DNA of 7,981 nucleotides from Asaia bogorensis (GCA_945871455.1 CAMBXJ010000191.1:1-7981); one strand, 5' to 3'. Shown: positions 1 through 7,629, numbered from the stretch's first letter. Numbers and translations: made by a program. Notes: generated from the letters alone by a model not told the origin.

Positions 1-303
1 GACCAGATCGCGGCGCAGGTCGAAGGCTCCTTCGTCTATGGGCTGAGCGCGCTGCTGACCAGCGAGATCACGGTCGAGAAAGGGAGGGCCGTGCAGGGGA
101 ATTTCGATACGTATCAGGTGATGCGGCTGGCGGAGATGCCGAAGGTGGAGACCGTGCTGGTCCCGTCGGGCGGGTTCTGGGGCGGGGTGGGCGAGCCGAC
201 CATCGCGGTGGCAGCGCCCGCGGTGCTGAACGCGATCTTCGCCGCCACCGGCAAGAGGGTCCGGACCCTGCCGCTGTCGCATCACGACCTGTCTCACGCG
301 TGA
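1..303 (+). CDS. Xanthine dehydrogenase-family molybdopterin-binding subunit, C-terminal part
   Basis: The reading frame is open from base 1 to a TGA at 301-303 and gives the last 100 residues of a large molybdenum hydroxylase subunit; the start lies outside the window. The fragment begins with the family segment QVEGSFVYGLSALL. It continues with NFDTYQVMRLAEMP and ends with GGVGEP followed by APAVLNAIFAATGKRVRTLPL. In this family the glutamate of the GxGE motif (residue 65 of the fragment) is the base at the Mo-cytosine or Mo-pterin active site that drives hydroxylation of aldehydes or N-heterocycles. The wording is closest to the isoquinoline 1-oxidoreductase beta (IorB)-like branch, but the substrate cannot be told from this fragment. 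Partner FeS and FAD subunits, if any, would lie to the left. Family assignment is firm; subfamily is inference. Confidence 0.93.
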   Translation, partial: DQIAAQVEGSFVYGLSALLTSEITVEKGRAVQGNFDTYQVMRLAEMPKVETVLVPSGGFWGGVGEPTIAVAAPAVLNAIFAATGKRVRTLPLSHHDLSHA

Positions 304-314
304 TGCGCCGCGGG

Positions 315-350
315 CTTTCCACGCCGTGACCCGGGAGGCTCGGCGGAAAG
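315..350. other. Small hairpin just after the molybdopterin-subunit stop
   Basis: CTTTCC (315-320) pairs with GGAAAG (345-350) and, after a 2-nt bulge, GCCG (323-326) pairs with CGGC (341-344), leaving a 14-nt loop. It lies 11 nt past the stop codon. There is no T-run behind it, so by itself it is not a convincing intrinsic terminator. It may stabilise the 3' end of the transcript. Confidence 0.3.
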
Positions 351-385
351 CGGTGGGGGACGCATAGGCCCAGGCGTAGAGAAAG

Positions 386-450
386 TCCCCCCTCCCCTTG
401 TAGGCTTGCGCCGCGAAGCGGACCAAGGCTGGAGGCAGGGGGAGATTTTT
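386..450 (+). terminator. Candidate terminator: bulged hairpin plus T-run
   Basis: A long hairpin can be drawn by eye. Bases 386-391 pair with 438-443, 392-395 with 431-434, and 396-400 with 424-428, with small bulges on the right arm. The loop contains a nested CCGC-GAA-GCGG stem (411-421). It is followed by GATTTTT (444-450), the order expected of a Rho-independent terminator on the + strand, 83 nt after the stop at 303. The bulges and the distance from the stop make it less than certain. It could equally be one copy of a dispersed intergenic repeat. Confidence 0.4.
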
Positions 451-581
451 CTCCGTTCGGCACCTTACTCCAAGAGGTGTGAACGCCTGACGCTCGCCCA
501 TGTCGGGATCGGCGCGCCGCATCGCGCCATCGACCCGGCCATCGCCCGCTCGCTCCCCCTTCCGACAAACCCCCGATAAAC

Positions 582-615
582 CGCGGAAAAGCGCGCCGCG
601 GCGTGCCTTTCCGCG
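582..615. repeat. 34-nt inverted repeat abutting the RTX remnant
   Basis: Bases 582-596 pair with 601-615 over 15 positions, with one mismatch (590/607), one G-T pair (593/604) and a 4-nt loop. It ends about 5-20 bases before recognisable RTX-type coding sequence begins, so it marks the broken left edge of that remnant. It resembles REP-type palindromes in size, but no second copy is in the window. Confidence 0.45.
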
Positions 616-619
616 AGTA

Positions 620-808
620 GATTGTTACGACAGGAAATTCACCTTCATCGGCACCGGCGCCTTCACCAATACGGCCGGGCAGTTGCGCCAATCCGCGCTG
701 GGGGGACACGCGTTGATTTCGGGTGACGTGAATGGGGATTCCACGGCGGATTTCGCGATCCTGCTCAAGGGGGCGCATACGTTGAGCGGCACGAATTTTG
801 TTTTGTAG
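620..808 (+). pseudogene. C-terminal remnant of an RTX/serralysin-type secreted calcium-binding protein
   Basis: The frame ending at the TAG 806-808 reads FTFIGTGAFTNTAGQLR, then GHALISGDVNGDSTADFAI and finally GTNFVL-stop. This is the typical end of large RTX/peptidase M10 serralysin C-terminal proteins: the FxFIGxxxFxxxAGxLR strand, the GDVNGDxxADF strand and a terminal D/N-F-hydrophobic-L that serves as the type I secretion signal. Only about 58 residues of the family pattern are present. Upstream of about base 632 the sequence has no glycine-rich GGxGxD nonapeptides in any frame and no credible start for this frame. I therefore read it as the surviving 3' end of a deleted or rearranged gene. 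It lies between two palindromes (582-615 and 842-931). An in-frame ATG-initiated reading from 500 exists, but its first 45 residues look like non-coding sequence. Confidence 0.75.
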
Positions 809-841
809 GGTCGGCCGGCGGAAAGATTGACCGCGGCACCG

Positions 842-931
842 CCCTCCCCTTCATGCCGGGCTTGACCCGGCAACCCGGGCCCCGCCGTTGCAGCGCGGGT
901 TGCCGGGACAAGCCCGGCATGACGGGGAGGG
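842..931. repeat. Long imperfect palindrome (36-bp arms), alphaproteobacterial intergenic type
   Basis: Bases 842-877 are the inverse of 896-931 at 34 of 36 positions (mismatches at 850/923 and 865/908), with an 18-nt spacer. The core of the arm contains ATGCCGGGCTTGACCCGGCA. I recall sequences of this kind as abundant intergenic repeats in several alphaproteobacterial genomes. It sits between the + strand RTX remnant and the stop of the - strand MBL-fold gene (1028), so it could also act as a bidirectional transcription barrier. There is no T-run on either side. Confidence 0.8.
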
Positions 932-1027
932 CATGATCTCGGTCATTGTTTCGGCCCGTTGGAATAAGATCGACCGGCCGCCAACATCCGCCGGTATGCG
1001 AGCGGGGCTGGGGTGGCGTCCGCGCCC

Positions 1028-2410
1028 CTACCGGACCGGATCGCCCAGAAACCGCCGATACGCCACCTTCAGCGGCCCCTTGACGTGCAGCCGATCCGCC
1101 CAGACGCGCACGACATTCAGCGCGCGGTCCGTCCAGTCACCCAAATGCCATTCCAGATAGCCCACCGGATTGCGGCGGAAATACCGCCAGCGGAACCGTC
1201 GCCATGCGCTGGCCGTACGCACCCCGGACGACCCCGCGAGCTTTGCCACGATCGGGGTGAAGTGCGGATACAGCGTCATATTCCGTAACTCGGTGGTCAT
1301 GAAATTGCCGATCAGGATGGTATCGAAAAACCCCAGCCGCACCGCGCGCAGCAGCGAATGCGCCGGCGCATGGAAAGCGATGCCCCGGCCCTCGGCTGCC
1401 GGGTCGACGGCGATCCGCCGCGTGACCCCGCCCACGGTAAAATCGAGATAATCCACATACCGCCACAGAATTTCAATAGGATAGAAAAACGCCTTCACTT
1501 CCTCCCATTCCGCGTCGCTTAAACCGGCGGACCAATCGTCATCACCCGTCGCTTCGGTGATCTGGCTGACATCGGACGTTTGTTCCGGATGCTTGCGTGT
1601 GTATTCTCCGGTGTCGAGGTCGAGCACCACGAACGGCTCTATGGTGCGGATTGCCGGCCGGGTCCAGTGGCGCAGCACATCCGGCCAGGCGACACGATAG
1701 GAATTCGCCCAGGTCGCGTCGGACCGCACATAGATATGTTGCGATGCCGAACTAATATAGGACCCGACGCCCAGCGATTCGACGATCCGGGCCAGCGACC
1801 AGACCATGCCGGGCTTGCGTTGGTCGGGCGGATCGATGATCCGCTGCCCGGACGCATCGACCAGATTGAACATGTCGGCGTCGTTCGAGCATAGCGCCGC
1901 CGCGTAGGTCCGCTTGCGGTCGAAGCGGCTGACGATCTTGCGGATGAAACGCCTATCCCCGCACAGGGGGGAATCGTTCAGGTTGACGACCAGATTCTCA
2001 CCGGACTCGATCAGCAGGATCGCATCCTGGTTCTCGTTATCCATACAAAGCACGCGGATCGACGGCGAAAGCTGCTTCCGTTCGCGATAGCGCAGCACCT
2101 CCACGTCGAAACCGCGCCCTTCCAGATAGATCTTGATATCCTGGCGATAGTGATCCGGCAGCAGTATTTTTTGGCCCTTCGGCAATAACTCCAGGGACTG
2201 TACATGAAAATGATCAGGATGACCGTGGGAAATCCAAATATAGTCGCTGGACTGCATCGTTTTGAGTTCGTCCGCCGTCAGCGGCCGATCCAGACCCCAA
2301 CTGCCGAAATAGCATGTGCCCATCAACCAGGGATCGGTCGCGAGCACCACATGGTCATCCTCGCGAAACACCAGCGAGGCGTTGCCGAGCGTTTCACAAG
2401 TCAGTCGCAT
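1028..2410 (-). CDS. MBL-fold metallohydrolase, UlaG/CMP-Neu5Ac-hydroxylase-like
   Basis: A 460-aa protein with a metallo-beta-lactamase fold. The N-terminus MRLTCETLGNASLVF leads into the DPW turn (26-28), then the metal-binding motif HGHPDH (H62, H64, D66, H67). VVNLNDSPL follows, where D146 is the likely further metal ligand. This layout, with NDS and a long C-terminal half, resembles the UlaG-like and CMP-N-acetylneuraminate hydroxylase-like groups. No Rieske cluster motif is present, so hydroxylation is not implied. The C-terminal half (about 230-460) is Trp/Arg-rich, with no clear signal peptide or membrane segment. I chose ATG 2410 because GGAG stands 9 nt upstream and the family-like sequence begins there. 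The frame stays open to 2539, but that extension would swallow the FNR box. The substrate is unknown. The gene is probably monocistronic, and its box suggests induction at low oxygen. Confidence 0.85.
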   Translation of the reverse strand: MRLTCETLGNASLVFREDDHVVLATDPWLMGTCYFGSWGLDRPLTADELKTMQSSDYIWISHGHPDHFHVQSLELLPKGQKILLPDHYRQDIKIYLEGRGFDVEVLRYRERKQLSPSIRVLCMDNENQDAILLIESGENLVVNLNDSPLCGDRRFIRKIVSRFDRKRTYAAALCSNDADMFNLVDASGQRIIDPPDQRKPGMVWSLARIVESLGVGSYISSASQHIYVRSDATWANSYRVAWPDVLRHWTRPAIRTIEPFVVLDLDTGEYTRKHPEQTSDVSQITEATGDDDWSAGLSDAEWEEVKAFFYPIEILWRYVDYLDFTVGGVTRRIAVDPAAEGRGIAFHAPAHSLLRAVRLGFFDTILIGNFMTTELRNMTLYPHFTPIVAKLAGSSGVRTASAWRRFRWRYFRRNPVGYLEWHLGDWTDRALNVVRVWADRLHVKGPLKVAYRRFLGDPVR

Positions 2411-2662
2411 CCGTCGAATCTCCAAGCCCTCTTCTCCATACACCCCCGCTCGGCTGTCATGGCATTGATCTGAATCAAGCGAACCGTCGTGGATGTCGGA
2501 CAGCGCCGGCAAGGACGGTGAAGCGACGATACCGGTCAATGGTTCGGGCGGTTGGTATCAAATGCAACCTGATGCGTCTGGCGCGGGCGGTAACCCATTG
2601 CGCGGCAATCCGTGGGATTTGGCGATGCCGCCACCGCGCTACGCCCCGCTCTGGGTCCGCGA
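2411..2662. other. Intergenic region between trHb and the MBL-fold gene
   Basis: These 252 bases contain the ribosome binding site (GGAG, about 9 nt before the ATG) and the FNR box of the MBL-fold gene. Bases 2479-2662 show no further gene, no clear terminator for trHb and no repeat that I can see. Confidence 0.6.
2465..2478 (-). promoter_or_regulatory. Perfect FNR/Anr-type box upstream of the MBL-fold gene
   Basis: TTGATCTGAATCAA matches the FNR/FixK consensus TTGAT-N4-ATCAA at all ten fixed positions. Its centre is 61.5 nt upstream of the ATG at 2410. A class II arrangement (centre near -41.5) would place the transcription start near 2430. TATGGA (minus strand, 2440-2435) lies near the expected -10 position, only a partial match to the consensus. 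The trHb gene upstream ends at 2663, so the site can only serve the MBL-fold gene in this direction. Confidence 0.7.
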
Positions 2663-3109
2663 TCAGCCTCCTGGAGCGCTGTTCGGGGTGCCCCGGTCGC
2701 GCAAATCGCCGGACCAGGGCGCATCGGGGCGAAAAAACAGCGCCAGTCGCAGGCTTTCGGCAATCCTTCTGGCCTTGACGACGAATTCCTCGGCGATGGC
2801 GGGGACGAAGAGGCGGGACGCGGTCGCCTCGAACAGGTCGAGCCAATGGCCGAACAACTCCGGCGTGATGCCGTCGACCTGCTGGTGCACGGCAACCGGG
2901 TTTCCCTTGTATCGACCGGATGTCAGCATCACCGATGACCAGAACGCGTACATTTTCCGCAGGTGCGGCGTCCATGCGTCGGTCGCGATCCTGGCGTTGA
3001 AGACGGGACCGAGCCGAGGGTCGTTGCGAATGTCGCGGTAGAAAGCATCGACCAGGTGGATGATCGATGCCTCGGTCACGGTGTGAAATTGGATAGGATC
3101 TTTGGTCAT
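2663..3109 (-). CDS. Group III truncated hemoglobin
   Basis: A 148-aa heme protein of the group III (P) truncated hemoglobin family, best known from Campylobacter Ctb, with roles proposed in oxygen or NO handling in the cytoplasm. Visible family landmarks are FYRDIRNDPRLGPVFN (23-38) with Tyr24 at the B10 position, and W46 xx H49 with His49 at E7. FW follows (56-57), then RYKGNPVAVH with His75 as the proximal F8 ligand, and WLDLF with Trp89 at G8. The length fits the family, with about 20 extra C-terminal residues. The frame is open to 3265 on the 5' side. I chose ATG 3109 because the family sequence begins about there and a GAGG lies just upstream, though only 3 nt away. The gene stands alone, with 252 bp before the MBL-fold gene and 293 bp after the GNAT gene. 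An FNR-like box upstream suggests low-oxygen control. Confidence 0.9.
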   Translation of the reverse strand: MTKDPIQFHTVTEASIIHLVDAFYRDIRNDPRLGPVFNARIATDAWTPHLRKMYAFWSSVMLTSGRYKGNPVAVHQQVDGITPELFGHWLDLFEATASRLFVPAIAEEFVVKARRIAESLRLALFFRPDAPWSGDLRDRGTPNSAPGG

Positions 3110-3141
3110 GGTCCTCGATGTGGGCTCGCCGATCGCATCCA

Positions 3142-3158
3142 CAAGGAAGCATTCCTTG
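3142..3158. promoter_or_regulatory. 17-bp perfect dyad in the truncated hemoglobin leader
   Basis: CAAGGAA-GCA-TTCCTTG has two perfect 7-bp arms and a 3-nt centre. It lies 33-49 nt upstream of the trHb ATG, between the FNR-like box and the start. If transcription begins near 3166 it is in the leader and could form an RNA hairpin; otherwise it may be an operator. It does not match a regulator consensus I can name with confidence. Confidence 0.4.
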
Positions 3159-3200
3159 CAGGGAACGGGTGCAGATTGGCGCGATGACGATGGTCCGACG

Positions 3201-3214
3201 ATGATGTGGATCAA
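3201..3214 (-). promoter_or_regulatory. FNR-like box upstream of the truncated hemoglobin gene
   Basis: ATGATGTGGATCAA on the + strand (TTGATCCACATCAT on the coding strand) matches TTGAT-N4-ATCAA at nine of ten fixed positions. Its centre is 98.5 nt upstream of the ATG at 3109, which would predict a start site near 3166 and a leader of about 57 nt. I see no good -10 hexamer at the matching distance, so support is weaker than for the perfect box at 2465. Two such boxes ahead of adjacent genes strengthen each other. Confidence 0.5.
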
Positions 3215-3377
3215 CGGTGCGACTACCGATGACGCCAATCCTGTTCCAATTGGTGACGACACCATGCCGATCGACCACCCCGAGGCGCTGTTACCTGGAC
3301 CGTCGCGGGAGAAGCGGCCCCGGACCGCGGCGTGGGATTGTCAATGGTCGCGGCGGCCTGGTCGTGGCGGCCGGCAT

Positions 3378-3400
3378 CGGGACATCACACACTGGTCCCG
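3378..3400 (-). terminator. Weak candidate terminator hairpin after the guaB operon
   Basis: CGGGAC (3378-3383) pairs with GTCCCG (3395-3400) around an 11-nt loop, 2 nt after the GNAT stop. There is no following T-run on the minus strand, so it would at most be a pause or 3'-end stabilising structure. I see no better terminator between the operon and the trHb leader. Confidence 0.25.
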
Positions 3401-3402
3401 CG

Positions 3403-3972
3403 TCACGACGCCTGCTGAGACGCCGCCAGCAACTGCTCGATCGGGTCCCAAACAAACGCGACCTGGGTCACTTTCTGGCCGGCGACATGGATGGCCGCTT
3501 CCGCGACGGCGCGCCCGCCCAGACGCTCATAGAACCAGCGGCTGGGATTGTCGCGCAGCACCCACAGGAACGCCGACTTGCAGCCACTTTCCACCAGATG
3601 CGCCGCGGCCGCGCCGATCAAGTGACGGCCGACGCCGCGTTCGCGCCAATCGTCAAGCACGTAAAGGGTCTCGACCTCCCCTTCGGCCAGACGCCGACCG
3701 CCAAGATCGCCGGTCCGTGCGCGTCCGGCGGTGGTGAAGCCGACGATCCGCGATCCGCTGCCGGACGGCACATCGGGACCGGACGCGGTCGCCACCAGCA
3801 CGCCGATGCCGCTGCGAATGGCCGCATCGTAGTGCGCGGCCTGCCGCGACACCGACATCTTGGCGAGATAATCGTCCGGCAGGATACCAGGATAGGTGCT
3901 GCGCCACGCCGCGACATGCACGGCCCCGATGGCAATCGCGTCCGAGGACCTGGCCTTGCGGATGGCGATCAC
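3403..3972 (-). CDS. GNAT-family N-acetyltransferase
   Basis: A 189-aa single-domain GNAT enzyme, expected to transfer the acetyl group of acetyl-CoA to an amine. It opens with IRKARSSDAIAIGAVHVAAWRSTYPGILPD, the beta1-alpha1 pattern common in small cytoplasmic GNATs. The acetyl-CoA pyrophosphate loop is in LYVLDDWRERGVGRHLI: R110-x-x-G113-x-G115. The C-terminal part has NPSRWFYERLGG and the strand QVAFVW, as usual. The start is GTG at 3972, sharing the bases GTGA with the rsmB stop. GGAG 8 nt upstream supports this start and translational coupling. The substrate cannot be read from sequence; ribosomal-protein, antibiotic or metabolite acetylation are all possible. It is the last gene of the guaB operon. 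Confidence 0.88.
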   Translation of the reverse strand: MIAIRKARSSDAIAIGAVHVAAWRSTYPGILPDDYLAKMSVSRQAAHYDAAIRSGIGVLVATASGPDVPSGSGSRIVGFTTAGRARTGDLGGRRLAEGEVETLYVLDDWRERGVGRHLIGAAAAHLVESGCKSAFLWVLRDNPSRWFYERLGGRAVAEAAIHVAGQKVTQVAFVWDPIEQLLAASQQAS

Positions 3973-5255
3973 GCGACCCGCTCCAGCACCGCCGCGAAGA
4001 AGCCGTCGGTGCCGTGCTGCGCCGGGGTCAGCGACAGAAAATCGCCCGGGCAGGGCAGAGACGGAGAATTCCAGGCCCGCACCAACGGGACCACGGCGAA
4101 ATCGGGATGACGAGCAAGAAACGCGGACACCTGGGCCTCGTTTTCCTCTGCGAGGAGTGAGCAGGTAGCGTAGACCAAACGTCCGCCCTTGCGAACCAGG
4201 CTTTGCGCGGTATCCAGGATCGCCGCCTGTTTGGGCTGCAATTCCGCCAGATCGCGCTCGGTCAGACGCAGTCGGGCATCCGGATTGCGGCGCCACGTGC
4301 CCGTCCCCGTGCAAGGCGCATCCACCAAAACCCGATCGAAGCTCCCCGCTCGGCGTTTGATCCACTTGTCGCCGGGTTCGATCAAATGGCGTTCGACATT
4401 GTGCACACCGGCACGCCGTAGCCGCCGCACGGCGCCGTCCAACCGGGACGCCGACACGTCGCAGGCCACGATCTGGCCTCGGTTTTCCATCGTCGCCGCC
4501 AGCGCCAGGGTCTTGCCACCAGCCCCGGCGCACCAATCGGCCACCCGCATGCCAGGGCGCGCATCGACCAAAGTGGCGATCAACTGGCTGCCCTCGTCCT
4601 GGATTTCCACCAATCCGGTCTGGAACGCGGGGCCCGACGTGACCGGCCGCCGCCCCTCGATCCGCAAACCCCACACGGAATACGGGGTCGGCCTGGCCTC
4701 CCAGCCCTCGGCGGCAAGCGCGGCCCGGGCTTCGTCCCGCGTCGCCTTCAGCGGATTGGCGCGCAGATCCAGCGGCGCGTTGCCCTCCATCGCGGTCATT
4801 TCCGCGTTCAGGCGGTCGCCGAACCGCGCCGCCAGCCGCGGCAGCAGCCAGTCGGGGATTTCCAGCCGCACCGCGTCCGGCATATCCGGATGGTCGAGCG
4901 TGTGGCCCTCGATCTTCGCCAGCGCGATGTGTTCGCCGCGCTCCAGCCCCTCGGCCGCGAACCTGCCGCCGGAATAGGCCTGCGCGACGCCGGACAGGGT
5001 CCAGCCCTCGGTCAGCAGGGACGCCGCGACCAGCAAACGCGGTTCGGTCTGCTTGCCCTTCAGCCACCAGCCCAGCCGGCGGCGGGATCGCAGCACGCGC
5101 CACACCCGATCCGACACGGCGCGCCGGTCGCCCGAGCCGATGAAGCGGCGCGCGCGGAAGAAATCATTGGCGACGGCGTCGGCGGGACGGTTGGGAGCGG
5201 TCTCGATCGCGTCCAGCAACTCGATCGCGGCGGCCACACGGGCGGCGGGGGTCAC
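3969..5255 (-). CDS. rsmB: RsmB-type 16S rRNA (cytosine-C5) methyltransferase
   Basis: A 428-aa SAM-dependent RNA m5C methyltransferase of the RsmB/Sun (Nol1/Nop2/Fmu) family. In E. coli this enzyme methylates C967 of 16S rRNA during 30S assembly. Residues about 1-150 form the helical NusB-like RNA-binding region. The catalytic domain shows motif I, VADWCAGAGGKT (238-249), for SAM. DAPCTGTGTWRRNPD follows, with Cys315 needed for product release, and then YATCSLLAEENE with the nucleophile Cys365. The ending HGTDGFFAAVLER is typical. All key residues are present and the length is usual. The start is GTG 5255, 10 nt after the upstream dehalogenase stop. No strong Shine-Dalgarno is visible, so translation probably depends on coupling. 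Its stop overlaps the GNAT start by four bases. Orthology to E. coli RsmB is inferred from the NusB-like N-terminus. Confidence 0.93.
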   Translation of the reverse strand: MTPAARVAAAIELLDAIETAPNRPADAVANDFFRARRFIGSGDRRAVSDRVWRVLRSRRRLGWWLKGKQTEPRLLVAASLLTEGWTLSGVAQAYSGGRFAAEGLERGEHIALAKIEGHTLDHPDMPDAVRLEIPDWLLPRLAARFGDRLNAEMTAMEGNAPLDLRANPLKATRDEARAALAAEGWEARPTPYSVWGLRIEGRRPVTSGPAFQTGLVEIQDEGSQLIATLVDARPGMRVADWCAGAGGKTLALAATMENRGQIVACDVSASRLDGAVRRLRRAGVHNVERHLIEPGDKWIKRRAGSFDRVLVDAPCTGTGTWRRNPDARLRLTERDLAELQPKQAAILDTAQSLVRKGGRLVYATCSLLAEENEAQVSAFLARHPDFAVVPLVRAWNSPSLPCPGDFLSLTPAQHGTDGFFAAVLERVA

Positions 5256-5265
5256 GCGAAGGGGA

Positions 5266-5967
5266 TCATGCGCTGGAAGGACCCGCGAACGGTCGCTGCA
5301 ACGCCAGCGGCAGGGCGGTGAGGTCTTTCAGTTCCACGGCCGCGGTGCCGACATCGTACTCGTGCGGCTGGCCGGTCCGGTTGACCCAGTAGACTCGAAA
5401 TCCGAACGCCCGCGCCCCGAAGGCGTCCCACGGGTTGGACGACACGAACGCCATCTGGCTTGCGGCCAAGCCGAAATGCGCGCCGGCCAGTTGGTAGACG
5501 CGCGGGTCCGGCTTGAACACGCCAACGGATTCAGCGCTGAGCACTGCGTCCAGCACATGGTCGATCCCGGCATGTTGGACCGCATCGCGCAGCATGCCAG
5601 GCTCCCCGTTCGACAGGATCGCGCGCGGCAGGCCCATATCGCGCAACTGGCGCAACACCACGGGCACTTCCGGGTAAGCGTCCAGGTGGTGATAGGCGGT
5701 CAGGACCTCCGCCAGGACCCGAGAATCGCGCAGGCCATGCCGAGCGGCGGCCCAGGCGAGAGCCTCCTCGGTCAGGCGCCAAAAATCGCGGTGATGCGCG
5801 GGGCCGGCCAGGCTGCGCACCCAGGTGTATTCGATCTGCTTCAGCCGCCAATCGGCACTGACCTGCTGCCAGTTCGGCCCGATCCGGTCGGCATGGCGCG
5901 CCATCGCGGCGTGCACATCCAGCAAGGTCCCATAAGCGTCGAAGATCACCGCGCGGATGGTGTTCAT
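5266..5967 (-). CDS. (S)-2-haloacid dehalogenase, type II (HAD superfamily)
   Basis: A 233-aa HAD hydrolase with the full signature of the L-2-haloacid dehalogenase family, which hydrolyses L-2-haloalkanoic acids to D-2-hydroxy acids through an aspartyl ester. Visible residues are the nucleophile Asp10 in FDAYGTLLD with Thr14, then Arg41 in WRLKQIEYTW. Ser119-Asn120 sit in LSNGEPGM, Lys152 in VFKPDPRVY with Tyr158, and Ser176, Asn178 and Asp181 in FVSSNPWDAFGA. These align with the L-DEX catalytic set at a nearly constant offset. The start ATG 5967 lies 27 nt after the guaB stop with no clear Shine-Dalgarno. Many genomic members of this family have never been tested on halogenated acids, so the physiological substrate may differ. 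Its place between guaB and rsmB does not explain its role. Confidence 0.9.
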   Translation of the reverse strand: MNTIRAVIFDAYGTLLDVHAAMARHADRIGPNWQQVSADWRLKQIEYTWVRSLAGPAHHRDFWRLTEEALAWAAARHGLRDSRVLAEVLTAYHHLDAYPEVPVVLRQLRDMGLPRAILSNGEPGMLRDAVQHAGIDHVLDAVLSAESVGVFKPDPRVYQLAGAHFGLAASQMAFVSSNPWDAFGARAFGFRVYWVNRTGQPHEYDVGTAAVELKDLTALPLALQRPFAGPSSA

Positions 5968-5994
5968 GGCCGGGTCATCGGCGCTGGCACCGGG

Positions 5995-7583
<1,589 letters not shown>

Positions 7584-7629
7584 GCACTCGGTTGTGATGG
7601 TTTTTTTGACGTGGTCGGGGCGGGCGACC

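Larger units (their letters stand above)
304..1027. other. Gene-free stretch between the molybdopterin subunit and the MBL-fold gene
   Basis: No intact gene is supported in these 724 bases. Their content is listed separately: a small hairpin (315-350), the hairpin with T-run (386-450), a hairpin (582-615), the RTX remnant (about 620-808) and the long palindrome (842-931). The open frames that cross it on both strands are arginine-, proline- and serine-rich and lack family-like patterns, as expected of GC-rich non-coding DNA. I see nothing in 451-581 or 932-1027. Confidence 0.6.
3110..3402. other. Intergenic region upstream of the truncated hemoglobin gene
   Basis: These 293 bases hold the trHb leader with its 17-bp dyad, the FNR-like box and, at the far end, the weak hairpin after the GNAT gene. 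An 8-bp palindrome CCAATTGG (3246-3253) is also present without a clear role. The open frames that cross it in both directions show no family-like pattern. Confidence 0.55.

Noticed and set aside
68..778. 236-codon minus-strand open frame over the left intergenic region
   Set aside because: Composition is Arg/Pro/Ser-rich and it runs antisense to both the molybdopterin subunit and the RTX remnant; no family pattern.
2411..2539. 43-residue N-terminal extension of the MBL-fold protein
   Set aside because: The extension shows no family-like sequence and would place the perfect FNR box inside coding sequence; ATG 2410 has a ribosome binding site.
3110..3265. 52-residue N-terminal extension of the truncated hemoglobin with a hydrophobic patch
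   Set aside because: Group III trHbs begin where ATG 3109 does, and the extension would cover both the FNR-like box and the 17-bp dyad.
2475..3278. 267-codon open frame on the minus strand overlapping the truncated hemoglobin
   Set aside because: Arg/His/Pro-rich shadow frame; the overlapping frame ending at 2663 carries the trHb heme-pocket residues.
3403..5103. Extension of the GNAT frame through the rsmB region to give a 566-aa protein
   Set aside because: The extra N-terminal part is the wrong frame of rsmB and is low in hydrophobic pattern. GTG 3972 with GGAG and the GTGA overlap gives a normal GNAT length.
7598..7607. T7 run read as an intrinsic terminator on the + strand
   Set aside because: The nearest hairpin (7550-7574) ends 26 nt earlier, and there is no + strand gene upstream to terminate. 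It is better read as an A-tract upstream of the guaB promoter.
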